From Synechococcus sp. LA31 (GTDB taxonomy: Bacteria > Cyanobacteriota > Cyanobacteriia > PCC-6307 > Cyanobiaceae): a stretch of DNA of 64,000 bases. The notes beneath the pieces are model-generated. The model was not told the DNA's origin and searched no databases. It saw only the letters and a list, made by a program, of their open reading frames with translations. Positions 50,045-59,112 of the stretch are shown in pieces. The stretch lies in NCBI RefSeq assembly GCF_018502385.1, contig NZ_CP075523.1, positions 1,798,001 through 1,862,000 on the forward strand, given 5' to 3'. Made by a program: the position numbers and the translations under genes. Each line of letters begins with the position of its first letter. Position 1 is the stretch's first letter.

Positions 50045-51124
50045 ATGACCACCACTCTCCAGCAGCGCCAAGGCGCTTCTGCGTGGAACCAGTTCTGCGA
50101 GTGGGTCACCAGCACCGACAACCGCCTCTATGTGGGTTGGTTCGGCGTTCTGATGATCCCCTGCCTGCTGGCAGCCACCATCTGCTTCATCGTTGCTTTC
50201 ATCGCAGCTCCCCCCGTCGACATCGACGGCATCCGTGAGCCTGTGGCCGGCAGCCTGATGTATGGCAACAACATCATCTCCGGCGCTGTGATCCCCAGCA
50301 GCAACGCCATCGGCCTTCACTTCTATCCCATTTGGGAAGCCGCCAGCCTCGACGAGTGGCTGTACAACGGCGGTCCTTTCCAGCTGGTTGTTTTCCACTT
50401 CCTCATCGGCATCTACGCCTACATGGGTCGTGAGTGGGAACTCTCCTACCGCCTGGGTATGCGCCCCTGGATCTGCGTTGCTTATAGCGCACCCGTGGCT
50501 GCTGCCTCTGCTGTGTTCCTGGTGTATCCCTTCGGTCAGGGCTCCTTCTCGGACGCCATGCCCCTGGGTATCTCCGGCACCTTCAACTACATGCTGGTGT
50601 TCCAGGCTGAGCACAACATCCTGATGCACCCCTTCCACATGCTTGGTGTGGCTGGTGTGTTCGGTGGCTCCCTGTTCTCCGCCATGCACGGTTCGCTGGT
50701 GACCTCCTCCCTGGTGCGTGAAACCACCGAGAGCGAGAGCCAGAACTACGGCTACAAGTTCGGCCAAGAGGAAGAGACCTACAACATCGTGGCTGCCCAC
50801 GGTTACTTCGGTCGCCTGATCTTCCAATACGCCTCCTTCAACAACAGCCGCAGCCTGCACTTCTTCCTGGCTGCCTGGCCTGTGGTCGGCATCTGGTTCA
50901 CCGCCCTGGGCGTGAGCACGATGGCCTTCAACCTGAACGGTTTCAACTTCAACCAGTCCATCCTGGATTCCCAGGGCCGTGTTCTGAACACCTGGGCTGA
51001 CGTGCTGAACCGTGCAGGTCTGGGTATGGAAGTGATGCACGAGCGCAACGCTCACAACTTCCCCCTCGACCTGGCTGCTGCAGAAGCCACCCCCGTGGCA
51101 CTGACTGCACCTGCCATCGGCTGA
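50045..51124 (+). CDS. psbA: Photosystem II D1 protein (D1:2 type)
   Basis: 359-residue reaction-centre protein; binds P680, pheophytin, QB and most of the Mn4CaO5 ligands. Start ATG at 50045 ([20 protein letters not shown]). Residue 130 is Glu in [14 protein letters not shown], the high-light D1:2 form rather than Gln130 of D1:1. D170, H332, E333 and the C-terminal DLA344/AAEATPV processing site by CtpA are in place ([20 protein letters not shown]). The C-terminal tail, ending in VALTAPAIG, is removed. It stands alone with its own leader and 3' hairpins; picocyanobacteria usually hold several copies, others being outside the window. Codon use is strongly biased to C-ending codons. Confidence 0.98.
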   Translation: MTTTLQQRQGASAWNQFCEWVTSTDNRLYVGWFGVLMIPCLLAATICFIVAFIAAPPVDIDGIREPVAGSLMYGNNIISGAVIPSSNAIGLHFYPIWEAASLDEWLYNGGPFQLVVFHFLIGIYAYMGREWELSYRLGMRPWICVAYSAPVAAASAVFLVYPFGQGSFSDAMPLGISGTFNYMLVFQAEHNILMHPFHMLGVAGVFGGSLFSAMHGSLVTSSLVRETTESESQNYGYKFGQEEETYNIVAAHGYFGRLIFQYASFNNSRSLHFFLAAWPVVGIWFTALGVSTMAFNLNGFNFNQSILDSQGRVLNTWADVLNRAGLGMEVMHERNAHNFPLDLAAAEATPVALTAPAIG

Positions 51125-51160
51125 GGTTGAACCTCAACGAGATTCAACCAAGGTTGAATC
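51122..51160 (+). repeat. Two inverted repeats in the psbA 3' region
   Basis: TGAGGTTGAACCTCA (51122-51136) includes the psbA stop codon and is a 7-bp-armed dyad. GATTCAACC-AA-GGTTGAATC (51141-51160) is a 9-bp perfect inverted repeat. Together with the terminator they give three hairpins in 70 bases. Confidence 0.6.
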
Positions 51161-51165
51161 GAAAG

Positions 51166-51190
51166 GCCCCCGCGTAAGCGGGGGCTTTTT
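51166..51190 (+). terminator. Rho-independent terminator of psbA
   Basis: GCCCCCGC-GTAA-GCGGGGGC followed by TTTTT: an 8-bp GC stem with a GNRA-type loop, 41 bases after the psbA stop. Confidence 0.95.
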
Positions 51191-51230
51191 GTTGTACTAG
51201 ACATCTAGCCTCACGACGAGAAACAGCAAC

Positions 51231-52094
51231 ATGGTCGAGCTAGTCCTATCCGCAGGCCTCGCATTCATAATGCTGACGCTCGGCCTGTCCCTTACGCCAG
51301 GCGACTTCACACGAGCAATTCGACGCCCCAAAGCGCTGATCGCAGGAATCGTCGCCCAGATCATATTGCTCCCGTTAATAGCTTTCGGCCTGTTGAATGT
51401 CACAGGCCTCAAGGGAGAGCTAGCCCTAGGCGTCATGATTCTCAGCTGCTGCCCGGGCGGCATCACTTCGAACGTGATGACTCGACTATCACGAGGTGAT
51501 GTGGCGCTGTCCGTTTCTTACACAGCCCTGGCAAGCCTGCTGACTGCAGCAACCATGCCTGTAGTCCTCGGGATTACCGCTCCCTTACTTTTGCCAGAAA
51601 AAAGCCTAGAGCTGTCGATATTGCCTCTGAGTCTCAAGGTTTTTGCGTTGAGCACTGCACCGGTACTGGCAGGAGTATGGATTGCACGACAGGCACCTGA
51701 ATTCACATGCCGCTGGGAACGGCGAGCAGGATTAACAGCCAACCTCCTGTTTGCGCTCATTGTGGCCGGCACACTAGTCAGCCAGTGGGCTGTCTTTACG
51801 GCAAATCTTTCAAACCTTGGCCCCACGCTGCTGAGCCTGAATATTCTGATGCTTAGCCTTGGCCTATCTATCGGCGCCCTACTAAGAATGCCCAGAGCAC
51901 AATCAACAGCACTGGCAGTGGAAGCCGGCTTTCAGAATGGAACAATTGGCATTGTAGTGGGTTCCTTGATTGGGCCCAATTTGGCCGACTCGCAAATCAA
52001 TAGCCTTAGCCTACCCTCAGCGGTATACGGGGTCTTGATGATGTGCACGATTATTCCATTCATCATCTGGAGGAGAGGTATTGAGCCCACCTGA
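51231..52094 (+). CDS. BASS-family (bile acid:sodium symporter) transporter
   Basis: 287-residue membrane protein with about nine hydrophobic spans. It matches the bile acid/Na+ symporter family: LSLTPGDFTRAIRRPKALIA at the first pair, LSCCPGGITSNVMTRLSRGD (the conserved cluster-1 region) and ALAVEAGFQNGTIGIVVGSL (the crossover/GFQN-type motif). Substrate unknown; family members move organic anions such as pyruvate, glycolate or pantoate. Base composition is clearly lower in GC than in neighbouring genes, with AT-ending codons such as ATA, AGA and TTT, consistent with later acquisition next to psbA. The start is ATG at 51231, 41 bases after the psbA terminator. Confidence 0.85.
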   Translation: MVELVLSAGLAFIMLTLGLSLTPGDFTRAIRRPKALIAGIVAQIILLPLIAFGLLNVTGLKGELALGVMILSCCPGGITSNVMTRLSRGDVALSVSYTALASLLTAATMPVVLGITAPLLLPEKSLELSILPLSLKVFALSTAPVLAGVWIARQAPEFTCRWERRAGLTANLLFALIVAGTLVSQWAVFTANLSNLGPTLLSLNILMLSLGLSIGALLRMPRAQSTALAVEAGFQNGTIGIVVGSLIGPNLADSQINSLSLPSAVYGVLMMCTIIPFIIWRRGIEPT

Positions 52095-52364
52095 AGCAAA
52101 AGGCCCAAAGCACCCGCGCTTCGGGGGAAGCACCACGCCGCCGCTTAATTCAGAACAAGCAAGAAATAATCTCCTATAGCAAGACCCAGGAACCGGCTAG
52201 AAAGGCTCAACCATAAACCAAGCCTCCCGCCATGACTGTGTGAATGACAGAGGCACTCGACAATCAACAGACCACGACTTCACATTACTTATACGAAATG
52301 AAGGACAGACATGATCGGCACAATCATAAGCATGCCGAATGAGGATAAAACACTTGGATATTAC
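52095..52364. other. AT-richer gene-free segment
   Basis: 270 bases of lower GC than the surroundings with no supported gene. It holds a 32-codon open frame at 52244-52342 ending in a His-rich stretch (see findings) and no repeats that I can see. Confidence 0.4.
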
Positions 52365-53021
52365 TCATGGCTTTTGCAAAATCACAGGGCTTCGGCGTTT
52401 TGGGAACAACTCGCGACAGAGAGGACAACACGTACCATCACAACCACGAGCTGTGCAAAACTCTCGACCATAGAAGATGATCTGAAGATGGAGCTTATTC
52501 CAGGCTGACTTCGGAAACAAACGCTTCAGATCCGTTTCTGTACGCTTGACGCTTACTCCACTGCTCAACCCCCAACGCTGAGCAAGCCGGTGGATGTGTG
52601 TATCCACGGGAAAGGCCGGCACTCCGAAGGCCTGGGCCATCACAACGGAGGCCGTTTTATGCCCCACGCCTGGCAACGCTTCCAACGCATGAAAACTGGC
52701 CGGAACCTCGCCGCCATGGCGCTCCAGTAGCAACTCAGCCAAGCGCCTCACATTGCGCGCCTTGGTTTTGGCCAAACCAAGCTGCCGGATATGGCCCAGG
52801 ATCGTGGCCTCCGGCAGTGCCGCCATCGCCTGAGGCGTGGACCCTGCAGCAAACAACGCAGGCGTAACCTCATTCACCTTTTTATCGGTGCACTGAGCAC
52901 TGAGCAGAACCGCAATCAGCAGCGTGAAGGGATCGCTGTGATCAAGTGGAACCGGTGTGATGGGGTACTGCTCCTCAAGCCGCTGCATGATGAGAGCGGC
53001 GCGCTCCTGCTGTCTCACCAA
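52365..53021 (-). CDS. nth: Endonuclease III (DNA glycosylase/AP lyase)
   Basis: 218-residue HhH-GPD glycosylase that removes oxidised pyrimidines. The helix-hairpin-helix with catalytic lysine is in ALPGVGHKTASVVMAQA and the catalytic aspartate in FPVDTHIHRLAQRW. The C-terminal iron-sulfur loop reads CTARGCDGTCCPLC, whose cysteine spacing differs from the classical C-x6-C-x2-C-x5-C of E. coli Nth. Size is normal. It converges on the segment behind the BASS gene and diverges from the cupin gene. Confidence 0.93.
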   Translation of the reverse strand: MVRQQERAALIMQRLEEQYPITPVPLDHSDPFTLLIAVLLSAQCTDKKVNEVTPALFAAGSTPQAMAALPEATILGHIRQLGLAKTKARNVRRLAELLLERHGGEVPASFHALEALPGVGHKTASVVMAQAFGVPAFPVDTHIHRLAQRWGLSSGVSVKRTETDLKRLFPKSAWNKLHLQIIFYGREFCTARGCDGTCCPLCRELFPKRRSPVILQKP

Positions 53022-53068
53022 ACATCGATAGCTGGATACGAACCTAGAGAGAACTCAGCAGCACATCC

Positions 53069-53551
53069 ATGCTCATGCTTAAAAACGCCATCACCAGTCT
53101 CGGGCTGATCAGCCTGGGGGTGAGCATCGCTGGGCCTGTGATGCCCGCCCGGGCGGACGACGATGGGCATGGCGGTGCGGCCCGAGGGGTACAGGTGGAA
53201 ACCTTGGCGCGCAGCAGCCAAGACTGGACGGGCGGACAACTGCCTCGCTATCCCAGCGGGCAGCCCGAGGTGACGGTGTTGCGGATCACGATTCCTGCCG
53301 GGGTCAGCCTGCCCAATCACCATCACCCGGTGATCAATGCCGGTGTCTTGCTGCAAGGCAGGCTTGAAGTGGTGACCGAGCGAGGTGAAACGCTCCTGCT
53401 CTCTGCGGGTGATGCGCTGATCGAACTGGTAAATCGTGTGCATCACGGCAAAAGCCTTGGCCCTCAGCCGGCCGTGATTGTGGTGGTATACGCAGGCGCC
53501 GTGGGCCTTCCCACAACAGTGCTCAACCCTGCTCCAAGCCCTGGTTTGTAG
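53069..53551 (+). CDS. Secreted cupin-domain protein
   Basis: 160 residues. The first 30 form a Sec signal peptide with a probable cut after PARA, so the mature protein is periplasmic. A single cupin domain follows: [20 protein letters not shown] (metal-binding histidines of motif 1; the usual glutamate is replaced by Asn) and [20 protein letters not shown] (motif 2 His). It may be a metal-binding enzyme or storage protein; function unknown. An ATG at 53075 is a possible alternative start. Twenty-three bases separate it from aroC on the same strand. Confidence 0.8.
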   Translation: MLMLKNAITSLGLISLGVSIAGPVMPARADDDGHGGAARGVQVETLARSSQDWTGGQLPRYPSGQPEVTVLRITIPAGVSLPNHHHPVINAGVLLQGRLEVVTERGETLLLSAGDALIELVNRVHHGKSLGPQPAVIVVVYAGAVGLPTTVLNPAPSPGL

Positions 53552-53574
53552 GCTCGCTCCAGCGCACTCAGCTC

Positions 53575-54672
53575 ATGGGCAGCAGCTTCGGCGACCTCTT
53601 CCGCATCAGCACCTTCGGTGAATCACACGGCGGTGGTGTGGGCGTCATTGTGGAGGGGTGTCCGCCCCGGTTGACCCTCGATCTGAACGCGATCCAGGCA
53701 GAACTCGATCGCCGCAAACCAGGGCAGAGCAAGATCACCACTCCGCGCAAGGAAGACGACCGGGTGGAGATCCTCAGCGGCCTGCTCGATGGGGTCACCC
53801 TCGGCACCCCGATCGCGATGGTGGTGCGCAACAAAGATCAGCGTCCACAGGACTACAAGGAAATGGAGGTGGCCTTCCGTCCCTCCCACGCCGATGCCAC
53901 ATATCAGGCCAAATACGGGATTCAGGCCCGCAGCGGCGGCGGGCGTGCCTCCGCCCGGGAAACGATTGGCCGCGTGGCGGCCGGCGCCATCGCCAAGCAA
54001 CTGCTCGCCAAGGCCCATGGCACCGAAGTGATTGCCTGGGTGAAACGCATTCACACGCTCGAAGCCTCGATCGATCCGAGCACGGTGAGCCTGAAGGCCG
54101 TGGAAAGCAACATCGTGCGCTGCCCCGACACCGCCATGGCCGAGCAGATGATCGAGCGCATTGAGGCGATTGGCCGCGAAGGCGATTCCTGCGGTGGCGT
54201 GATCGAATGTGTGGTGCGGGGCATACCGGCGGGACTGGGCATGCCGGTGTTCGACAAGCTGGAGGCCGATCTGGCCAAAGCGGTGATGTCGCTTCCCGCC
54301 ACCAAAGGCTTTGAGATCGGCTCAGGCTTTGCTGGAACCCTTCAGAAAGGCAGCGAACACAACGATGCCTTTCTGCCTACAGCCGATGGCACGCTGCACA
54401 CCGCCACCAACAACTCCGGCGGCATTCAGGGCGGTATCAGCAACGGCGAAGCGATCGTGATCCGAGTGGCGTTCAAGCCCACCGCCACGATCCGCAAGGC
54501 CCAGCAAACAATCAACGCCAGCGGTGCAGCCACCACCCTGGAAGCCAAAGGCCGGCACGACCCCTGCGTGCTGCCGCGGGCCGTGCCGATGGTGGAAGCC
54601 ATGGTGGCTTTAGTCCTCGCCGATCACCTGCTGCGGCAACAGGGTCAATGCGGGCTCAGCTCACAGTGGTGA
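53575..54672 (+). CDS. aroC: Chorismate synthase
   Basis: 365 residues; the last step of the shikimate pathway, anti-elimination of EPSP to chorismate with reduced FMN. Signatures: [20 protein letters not shown], the [20 protein letters not shown] (FMN/EPSP) region, and the [11 protein letters not shown] segment. Its 3' end overlaps the convergent RHH-tail gene by 17 bases. Shikimate flux feeds pheA seen elsewhere in the window, though the two are not linked. Confidence 0.97.
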   Translation: MGSSFGDLFRISTFGESHGGGVGVIVEGCPPRLTLDLNAIQAELDRRKPGQSKITTPRKEDDRVEILSGLLDGVTLGTPIAMVVRNKDQRPQDYKEMEVAFRPSHADATYQAKYGIQARSGGGRASARETIGRVAAGAIAKQLLAKAHGTEVIAWVKRIHTLEASIDPSTVSLKAVESNIVRCPDTAMAEQMIERIEAIGREGDSCGGVIECVVRGIPAGLGMPVFDKLEADLAKAVMSLPATKGFEIGSGFAGTLQKGSEHNDAFLPTADGTLHTATNNSGGIQGGISNGEAIVIRVAFKPTATIRKAQQTINASGAATTLEAKGRHDPCVLPRAVPMVEAMVALVLADHLLRQQGQCGLSSQW

Positions 54673-55219
54673 GCTGAGTCACCCCATTGCTACCGGGCGC
54701 CGCAGGAGCTGAAGCGCCCAGACGGCTCACGGCCTTAGCCATGCGCCGTGCCGTTGATGAGCCAGCAGCCGGCTTGGCCTTGGCAGCAGTGGCCTTCACG
54801 GCTGTTTTCTTCACGGGATTACGGGCCGGCTTAGCGGGCTTCGGCTTGGCCTTCGCCGTGGTCGCCGCCTTGCGGGCTGGGGCTTTACGGGCTGGTGCAG
54901 CCTTAACAGCTGGCTTGGCCGCGGGCTTGGAAGAGCGAGCACGGTGGCTCAGCACCATGGCCCACTCGGCATCACTGAGATTGGCCGGCTTGCTGCCATG
55001 AGCATTGGCCAACTTGGCAGCCTTCTCGATATCGGAGATCAAGTTTTTCCAAGAGGTAGCGAAGCGCTTATCCGACTGCGATTTCGCACCGCTCTCCACA
55101 AGGGTTTCCACCACCCCTGCGGCGGACACCTTCTTGCGGCGGCGATTAAAGATCTCCTTCTGAAGCTGAGCCAGCAGGGCATCCGCCTTGTCGCTGAGCT
55201 TGATCGTGAGCTGAGACAT
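54656..55219 (-). CDS. Ribbon-helix-helix-like protein with histone-H1-like tail
   Basis: 187 residues. The N terminus [20 protein letters not shown] and [20 protein letters not shown] resemble a ribbon-helix-helix/CopG-type DNA-binding fold. The middle ([40 protein letters not shown]) is helical. The last 85 residues are rich in Lys, Ala, Pro and Thr with short repeats ([52 protein letters not shown]), like bacterial histone H1-like tails. A chromosomal or nucleoid-associated DNA-binding role is inferred. It converges on aroC with a 17-base overlap, and diverges from nothing. Confidence 0.75.
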   Translation of the reverse strand: MSQLTIKLSDKADALLAQLQKEIFNRRRKKVSAAGVVETLVESGAKSQSDKRFATSWKNLISDIEKAAKLANAHGSKPANLSDAEWAMVLSHRARSSKPAAKPAVKAAPARKAPARKAATTAKAKPKPAKPARNPVKKTAVKATAAKAKPAAGSSTARRMAKAVSRLGASAPAAPGSNGVTQLTTVS

Positions 55220-55258
55220 ACAGACAACAACGTCTATCTCAGGGGTAGCACTTGATTC

Positions 55259-55906
55259 TCAGCCTGACAACACAGTGAGCAAATCCGGCAGCCCTGGCCG
55301 CAGCGCGCATGCTTCACCGGCTCCGCTGAAAAGGGTGCTGCCCAACGCAACCGCATCCACTCCGGCCTTGATCCAACCGGGCACATCAGCGATCGAGAGG
55401 CCACCGGCTGCAATGCAGAACGGCAAGGGATGCAGCGGCCCAGCCAAAGATCGCCAATAGGCAGACCCGAGGCTCGCAGCGGGATAGAGCTTCACAGCAG
55501 ATGCGCCCCAACGCACAGCAGCTGCCACCTCACTGGGGCTGAACACCCCTGGCACCAGGGTGATGGAAGCATCAGCCGCCTGCTGAAGGAGCTGAGGGTC
55601 AAGAATTGGCGACACGACATAGCCGAGACCTGCAGCAATTGCCGCCTGAAGGCCGGCCGGCGTGCACACGGACGCTGCTCCAAGCCTCAGCCCCGGGAAC
55701 TCGATCACCAGGCTGCGGGCCATACCGACCCAGACCTCTTCAGCCTGCACGGCGAGCTCCACATGGCGAAGGCCCGACTGCTGCAAAAGCTGCAGCTGAT
55801 GGCGGGCCTCATGGATATCGCGAGGCCGGAGCACCGCCAGCACAGGCTGGCGATGCAGACCTTGGATCAGAGCAGAGGGATCAGACGTATTCCGCCACCC
55901 GTACAT
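55259..55906 (-). CDS. eda: KDPG/KHG aldolase-like protein
   Basis: 215 residues, class I aldolase fold of the KDPG (Entner-Doudoroff) family. The Schiff-base lysine is in SAVKLYPAASLG; other segments are AASVCTPAGLQAAIAAGLGY, VVSPILDPQLL, LVPGVFSPSEVAAAVRWGAS and AAGGLSIADVPGWI. The family's EVTLRT phosphate/acid motif is replaced by HVELAVQAEEVW: the Glu remains but the Thr and Arg are not visible, so the natural substrate may differ from KDPG. The start overlaps the 3' end of ftsH by 26 bases, so it is probably cotranscribed with it. Confidence 0.78.
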   Translation of the reverse strand: MYGWRNTSDPSALIQGLHRQPVLAVLRPRDIHEARHQLQLLQQSGLRHVELAVQAEEVWVGMARSLVIEFPGLRLGAASVCTPAGLQAAIAAGLGYVVSPILDPQLLQQAADASITLVPGVFSPSEVAAAVRWGASAVKLYPAASLGSAYWRSLAGPLHPLPFCIAAGGLSIADVPGWIKAGVDAVALGSTLFSGAGEACALRPGLPDLLTVLSG

Positions 55907-57725
55907 CGCTGCGGATCAACAGCTCCTGCAGGTCCTCAGCGTCAACCGTTTCACGCTCCACGAGCATGTCAGCCAGTTCATCGAGCACCTTGCGGTTGCC
56001 GTTGAGCACAGCTGTCGCGCGCTTGTAAGCCTCGGCCACCAATTGGCTCACCTCCTCGTCGATAGCAGCGGCCGTGTCTTCGGAGAAATCGCGCTCGGCA
56101 GCGATGTCGCGTCCAAGGAACATGCCTCCCTGGCTCCGGCCCAGAGCCACAGGCCCAAGGCGATCGCTCATCCCAAAGCGAGTGACCATCTGACGTGCCA
56201 CACGGGCGACCTGCTGAAGGTCATTGGATGCACCGGTGGTGACTTCGTCTTCGCCGTAGACGATCTCTTCAGCCACACGGCCACCGAGGGCCACCGCCAT
56301 CTGGTTGTGCAGATAGGCGCGGGAGTAGAGGCCCGATTCCATGCGCTCTTCACTGGGGGTGAAGAAGGTGAGGCCGCCGGCGTTGCCGCGGGGAATGATC
56401 GAGATCTTCTGAACCGGGTCGTAATCGGGCATCAGAGCGCCCACCAGGGCATGGCCCGCTTCGTGATACGCCACCAAGCGCTTGCGCTTCTCACTCATCA
56501 CCCGATCCTTCTTCTCAGGGCCGGCCATCACGCGCTCAATCGCGTCGTTCACCTCATCCATGGAGACTTCGGTGAGCTCACGGCGAGCAGCCAGGATGGC
56601 GGCCTCGTTGAGCAGGTTGGCGAGATCAGCACCGGTGTAGCCGGGAGTGCGTCGGGCGATCTTGTCGAGGTCAACGTCCTTGGCCAGGGTCTTGCCGCGG
56701 GCGTGCACGCCAAGGATCTGGAGACGACCGGCATAGTCGGGGCGATCGACAACCACTTGGCGGTCAAAACGGCCTGGACGCATCAACGCCGCATCCAACA
56801 CATCGGGGCGGTTGGTAGCCGCCACGATGATGATGCCGGTGTTGCCTTCAAAGCCGTCCATCTCAGTGAGCAGCTGGTTGAGGGTCTGCTCGCGCTCGTC
56901 GTTGCCGCCACCGAGACCAGCGCCACGCTGACGACCCACCGCGTCGATCTCGTCGATGAAGACGATGCAGGGTGCGCTCTTCTTGGCTTGCTCGAACAGA
57001 TCGCGCACGCGGCTGGCACCCACGCCCACAAACATCTCCACAAACTCCGAACCGGAGATTGAGAAGAAAGGCACGCCAGCTTCGCCAGCCACGGCCTTGG
57101 CAAGCAGGGTTTTACCGGTGCCTGGAGGGCCCACCAGCAGCACACCCTTGGGGATCTTGGCCCCAACTGCGGTGAAGCGATCGGGGTTCTTGAGGAAATC
57201 GACGACTTCCGTGAGCTCGAGCTTGGCGCCTTCAATACCGGCTACATCGCCGAAGGTCACCTGGGTCTGCGGCTCCATCTGCAACCGGGCCTTGCTCTTG
57301 CCAAAGCTCATGGCAGGGTTACCGCCACCGCCTTGGGCGCGGCGCAGCAGGAAGAACAACCCACCCAGCAGCAGCAGGGGGAAGATCAGCGAACCGATGG
57401 CTTGCTGCCAGGGCTGGGCCTGACGCGATGGCTCAACAGCGATGTCGACCTTGTGGTCTTCCAGAAGCTTGAGGAGATCTTTGTCGGGGGCGAGGTTCAC
57501 CACGGCGCGCTGGCCGTTGTTCTCCACGACCTGAGCGGTGCCTCGATCCGGGGCAATCAGCACCCGCGACACCTCGTTGCCCTCAACGGCCTCCACGAAA
57601 TCGCTGTAGCGAAGCGTGCGCGGCGCGTTGGCCGGATCGGGACGGTCGAGGAAAGCCGTGCCAACGGCGATCACCACCACGGCCAGGAGGACGTAGAGGC
57701 CTGCATTGCGCCAGCGCTTCTTCAC
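55881..57725 (-). CDS. ftsH: ATP-dependent zinc metalloprotease FtsH
   Basis: 614-residue thylakoid-type FtsH, the hexameric AAA protease that degrades photodamaged D1 and other membrane proteins. Two transmembrane segments (about 9-25 and 110-128) flank a lumenal domain; Walker A GPPGTGKT (199-206), Walker B VFIDEID (255-261), the second region of homology [19 protein letters not shown], and the zinc site HEAGH (421-425) are complete. The start is [20 protein letters not shown]. It precedes the aldolase-like gene and lies after sat. Which FtsH paralogue it is (FtsH2 or other) cannot be settled here. Confidence 0.96.
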   Translation of the reverse strand: MKKRWRNAGLYVLLAVVVIAVGTAFLDRPDPANAPRTLRYSDFVEAVEGNEVSRVLIAPDRGTAQVVENNGQRAVVNLAPDKDLLKLLEDHKVDIAVEPSRQAQPWQQAIGSLIFPLLLLGGLFFLLRRAQGGGGNPAMSFGKSKARLQMEPQTQVTFGDVAGIEGAKLELTEVVDFLKNPDRFTAVGAKIPKGVLLVGPPGTGKTLLAKAVAGEAGVPFFSISGSEFVEMFVGVGASRVRDLFEQAKKSAPCIVFIDEIDAVGRQRGAGLGGGNDEREQTLNQLLTEMDGFEGNTGIIIVAATNRPDVLDAALMRPGRFDRQVVVDRPDYAGRLQILGVHARGKTLAKDVDLDKIARRTPGYTGADLANLLNEAAILAARRELTEVSMDEVNDAIERVMAGPEKKDRVMSEKRKRLVAYHEAGHALVGALMPDYDPVQKISIIPRGNAGGLTFFTPSEERMESGLYSRAYLHNQMAVALGGRVAEEIVYGEDEVTTGASNDLQQVARVARQMVTRFGMSDRLGPVALGRSQGGMFLGRDIAAERDFSEDTAAAIDEEVSQLVAEAYKRATAVLNGNRKVLDELADMLVERETVDAEDLQELLIRSDVRVAEYV

Positions 57726-57762
57726 TTGGATCTCCGCTGTGATTAAGGAATGTTAACCGCTC

Positions 57763-58929
57763 TCAGGCTGCGGATCGCAGCACGTCGACCACGCTACGGA
57801 AAGCAAACCACTCGGGGATCTCCTCGCCGCTGCGCAGCATCTTGCGGAACTGGGTGCCGCTGAGCTTCTTGACGTGCAGGCCACGGGCCTCGGCATGCTC
57901 GGCGGTCACGTAGCCCTCCTCTTCGGTGTAGACGAGGTTGAGCGACGGCACTGTCTCCATGCCGAGCTCAGGTGCGTGATCGCGGGCAAAATCCTGTGCC
58001 TGATACGGGCCGTAGAAGTCGTCGCCGCTGATGGAGCTCTTGCAGCCCGCCATGTCGCGACCAATGATGAAGTGGGTGCAGCCGTAGTTCTTGCGGATGA
58101 TCATGTGCTGCAGGGCCTCCCGGGGACCAGCCATGTGCATCGAGTAGGGCAGATACGACCAACGGATGCGGGGGTTGTTCACCTCAGCAGCCAATCGCTC
58201 GTAGGTCTGGAAGCGCACCGCACCAGGAATGTCGTCGTCCTGAGTCGGGCCGCAGGTGGGATGCACCAGCACCACGCCGTCATTGCTCACGTTGGTGGCA
58301 TCAAGGGCGCGGGTGAACAGCTCGTAGTGGGCGCGGTGGATGGGATTACGGCACTGGAAGGCCACCACGTCCTGCCCCTCTGGCAGGTTGGCGCGAACCT
58401 CGGCAGGTGTTTTGCAGGGGAACACGCGCTGGGGCAACTCCAGGCCCTGAATGGCACCACCGAGGTAGTAACGACCGCGCTCGGTGGCGATCATCTTCAC
58501 GGCGGGGTGTTCGATCGAGGAGGTGCCGTAGCAACCCACCGCCTCACGGGCCTTGTCTGGCTCCCACTTGCTCTCCACGGTCATCACCGCCAGCTCCTGG
58601 CCGCGGTAGGTGAGCAACAGCTTTTGGCCCACGGCGATGTCGTCGCGATGGGTGTCCATCACGATCGGCAGGCCAAACAGCAGGCCGCTGGTGGTGCGGT
58701 TGCTCTCCACCACCGACTGATAGTCGTCTTGGTGCATGAAGCCGCGCAGGGGCGAAAAGCCCCCCACCATCAGCAGCTCCACATCGCAAGCGTTGCGATC
58801 AGAGCACTCCACCACGTGATCAACACCGGCCTTCACGGCATCGCGCTGCTCCGCAGGCACCCGCAGGTCCACCAGGCTGCCGCCGTGAGGTGCAATCAGG
58901 CCTTGGGGGGAGGCAACGGTGCTCGTCAT
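57763..58929 (-). CDS. sat: ATP sulfurylase (sulfate adenylyltransferase)
   Basis: 388 residues, activates sulfate to APS at the entry of assimilation. Start ATG at 58929 (MTSTVASPQGLIAPHGGSLV); the upstream 45 in-frame codons are not similar and cross the 40-bp palindrome. Motifs: VAFQCRNPIHRAHYELFTRA (QxRN and HxxH), PHIG-like THFIIGRDMAGCKSS, and GTQFRKMLRSGEEIPEWF. No APS kinase domain is fused, so this is the plain enzyme. It is upstream of ftsH, 37 bases away on the same strand. Confidence 0.95.
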   Translation of the reverse strand: MTSTVASPQGLIAPHGGSLVDLRVPAEQRDAVKAGVDHVVECSDRNACDVELLMVGGFSPLRGFMHQDDYQSVVESNRTTSGLLFGLPIVMDTHRDDIAVGQKLLLTYRGQELAVMTVESKWEPDKAREAVGCYGTSSIEHPAVKMIATERGRYYLGGAIQGLELPQRVFPCKTPAEVRANLPEGQDVVAFQCRNPIHRAHYELFTRALDATNVSNDGVVLVHPTCGPTQDDDIPGAVRFQTYERLAAEVNNPRIRWSYLPYSMHMAGPREALQHMIIRKNYGCTHFIIGRDMAGCKSSISGDDFYGPYQAQDFARDHAPELGMETVPSLNLVYTEEEGYVTAEHAEARGLHVKKLSGTQFRKMLRSGEEIPEWFAFRSVVDVLRSAA

Positions 58930-59018
58930 GGCGGCGGTAGAGGCATGCGTTGGAGGGGATTCTCCCAGAGCGCGTCCTAAGGGGTACGTCAACAGCGGCA
59001 GGAACCGAAGCCAGACGC

Positions 59019-59058
59019 TGTCCCAGTCGGGATATCCATGGATATCCCGACTGGGACA
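59019..59058. repeat. Perfect 40-bp palindrome between sat and psbO
   Basis: An uninterrupted 20-bp-arm inverted repeat with no spacer, starting TGTCCCAGTCGGGATATCC and centred on CCATGG (59036-59041). It could form a cruciform or, if transcribed, a long hairpin. It lies 7 bases from the psbO terminator and 90 bases from the sat start. Confidence 0.9.
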
Positions 59059-59064
59059 AGACAC

Positions 59065-59086
59065 AAAAAAGGGGCCCTAGGGCCCC
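59065..59086 (-). terminator. Rho-independent terminator of psbO
   Basis: Minus-strand GGGGCCC-TA-GGGCCCC palindrome followed by six T, 26 bases past the psbO stop. It separates psbO from the palindrome and sat. Confidence 0.85.
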
Positions 59087-59112
59087 TGGCGATCAAGAAC
59101 GCTCGAACCGGA

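Noticed and set aside
52311-52508. Plus-strand 65-codon frame overlapping nth
   Set aside because: Its second half is antisense to the conserved Nth C-terminal region and its first half has no similarity.
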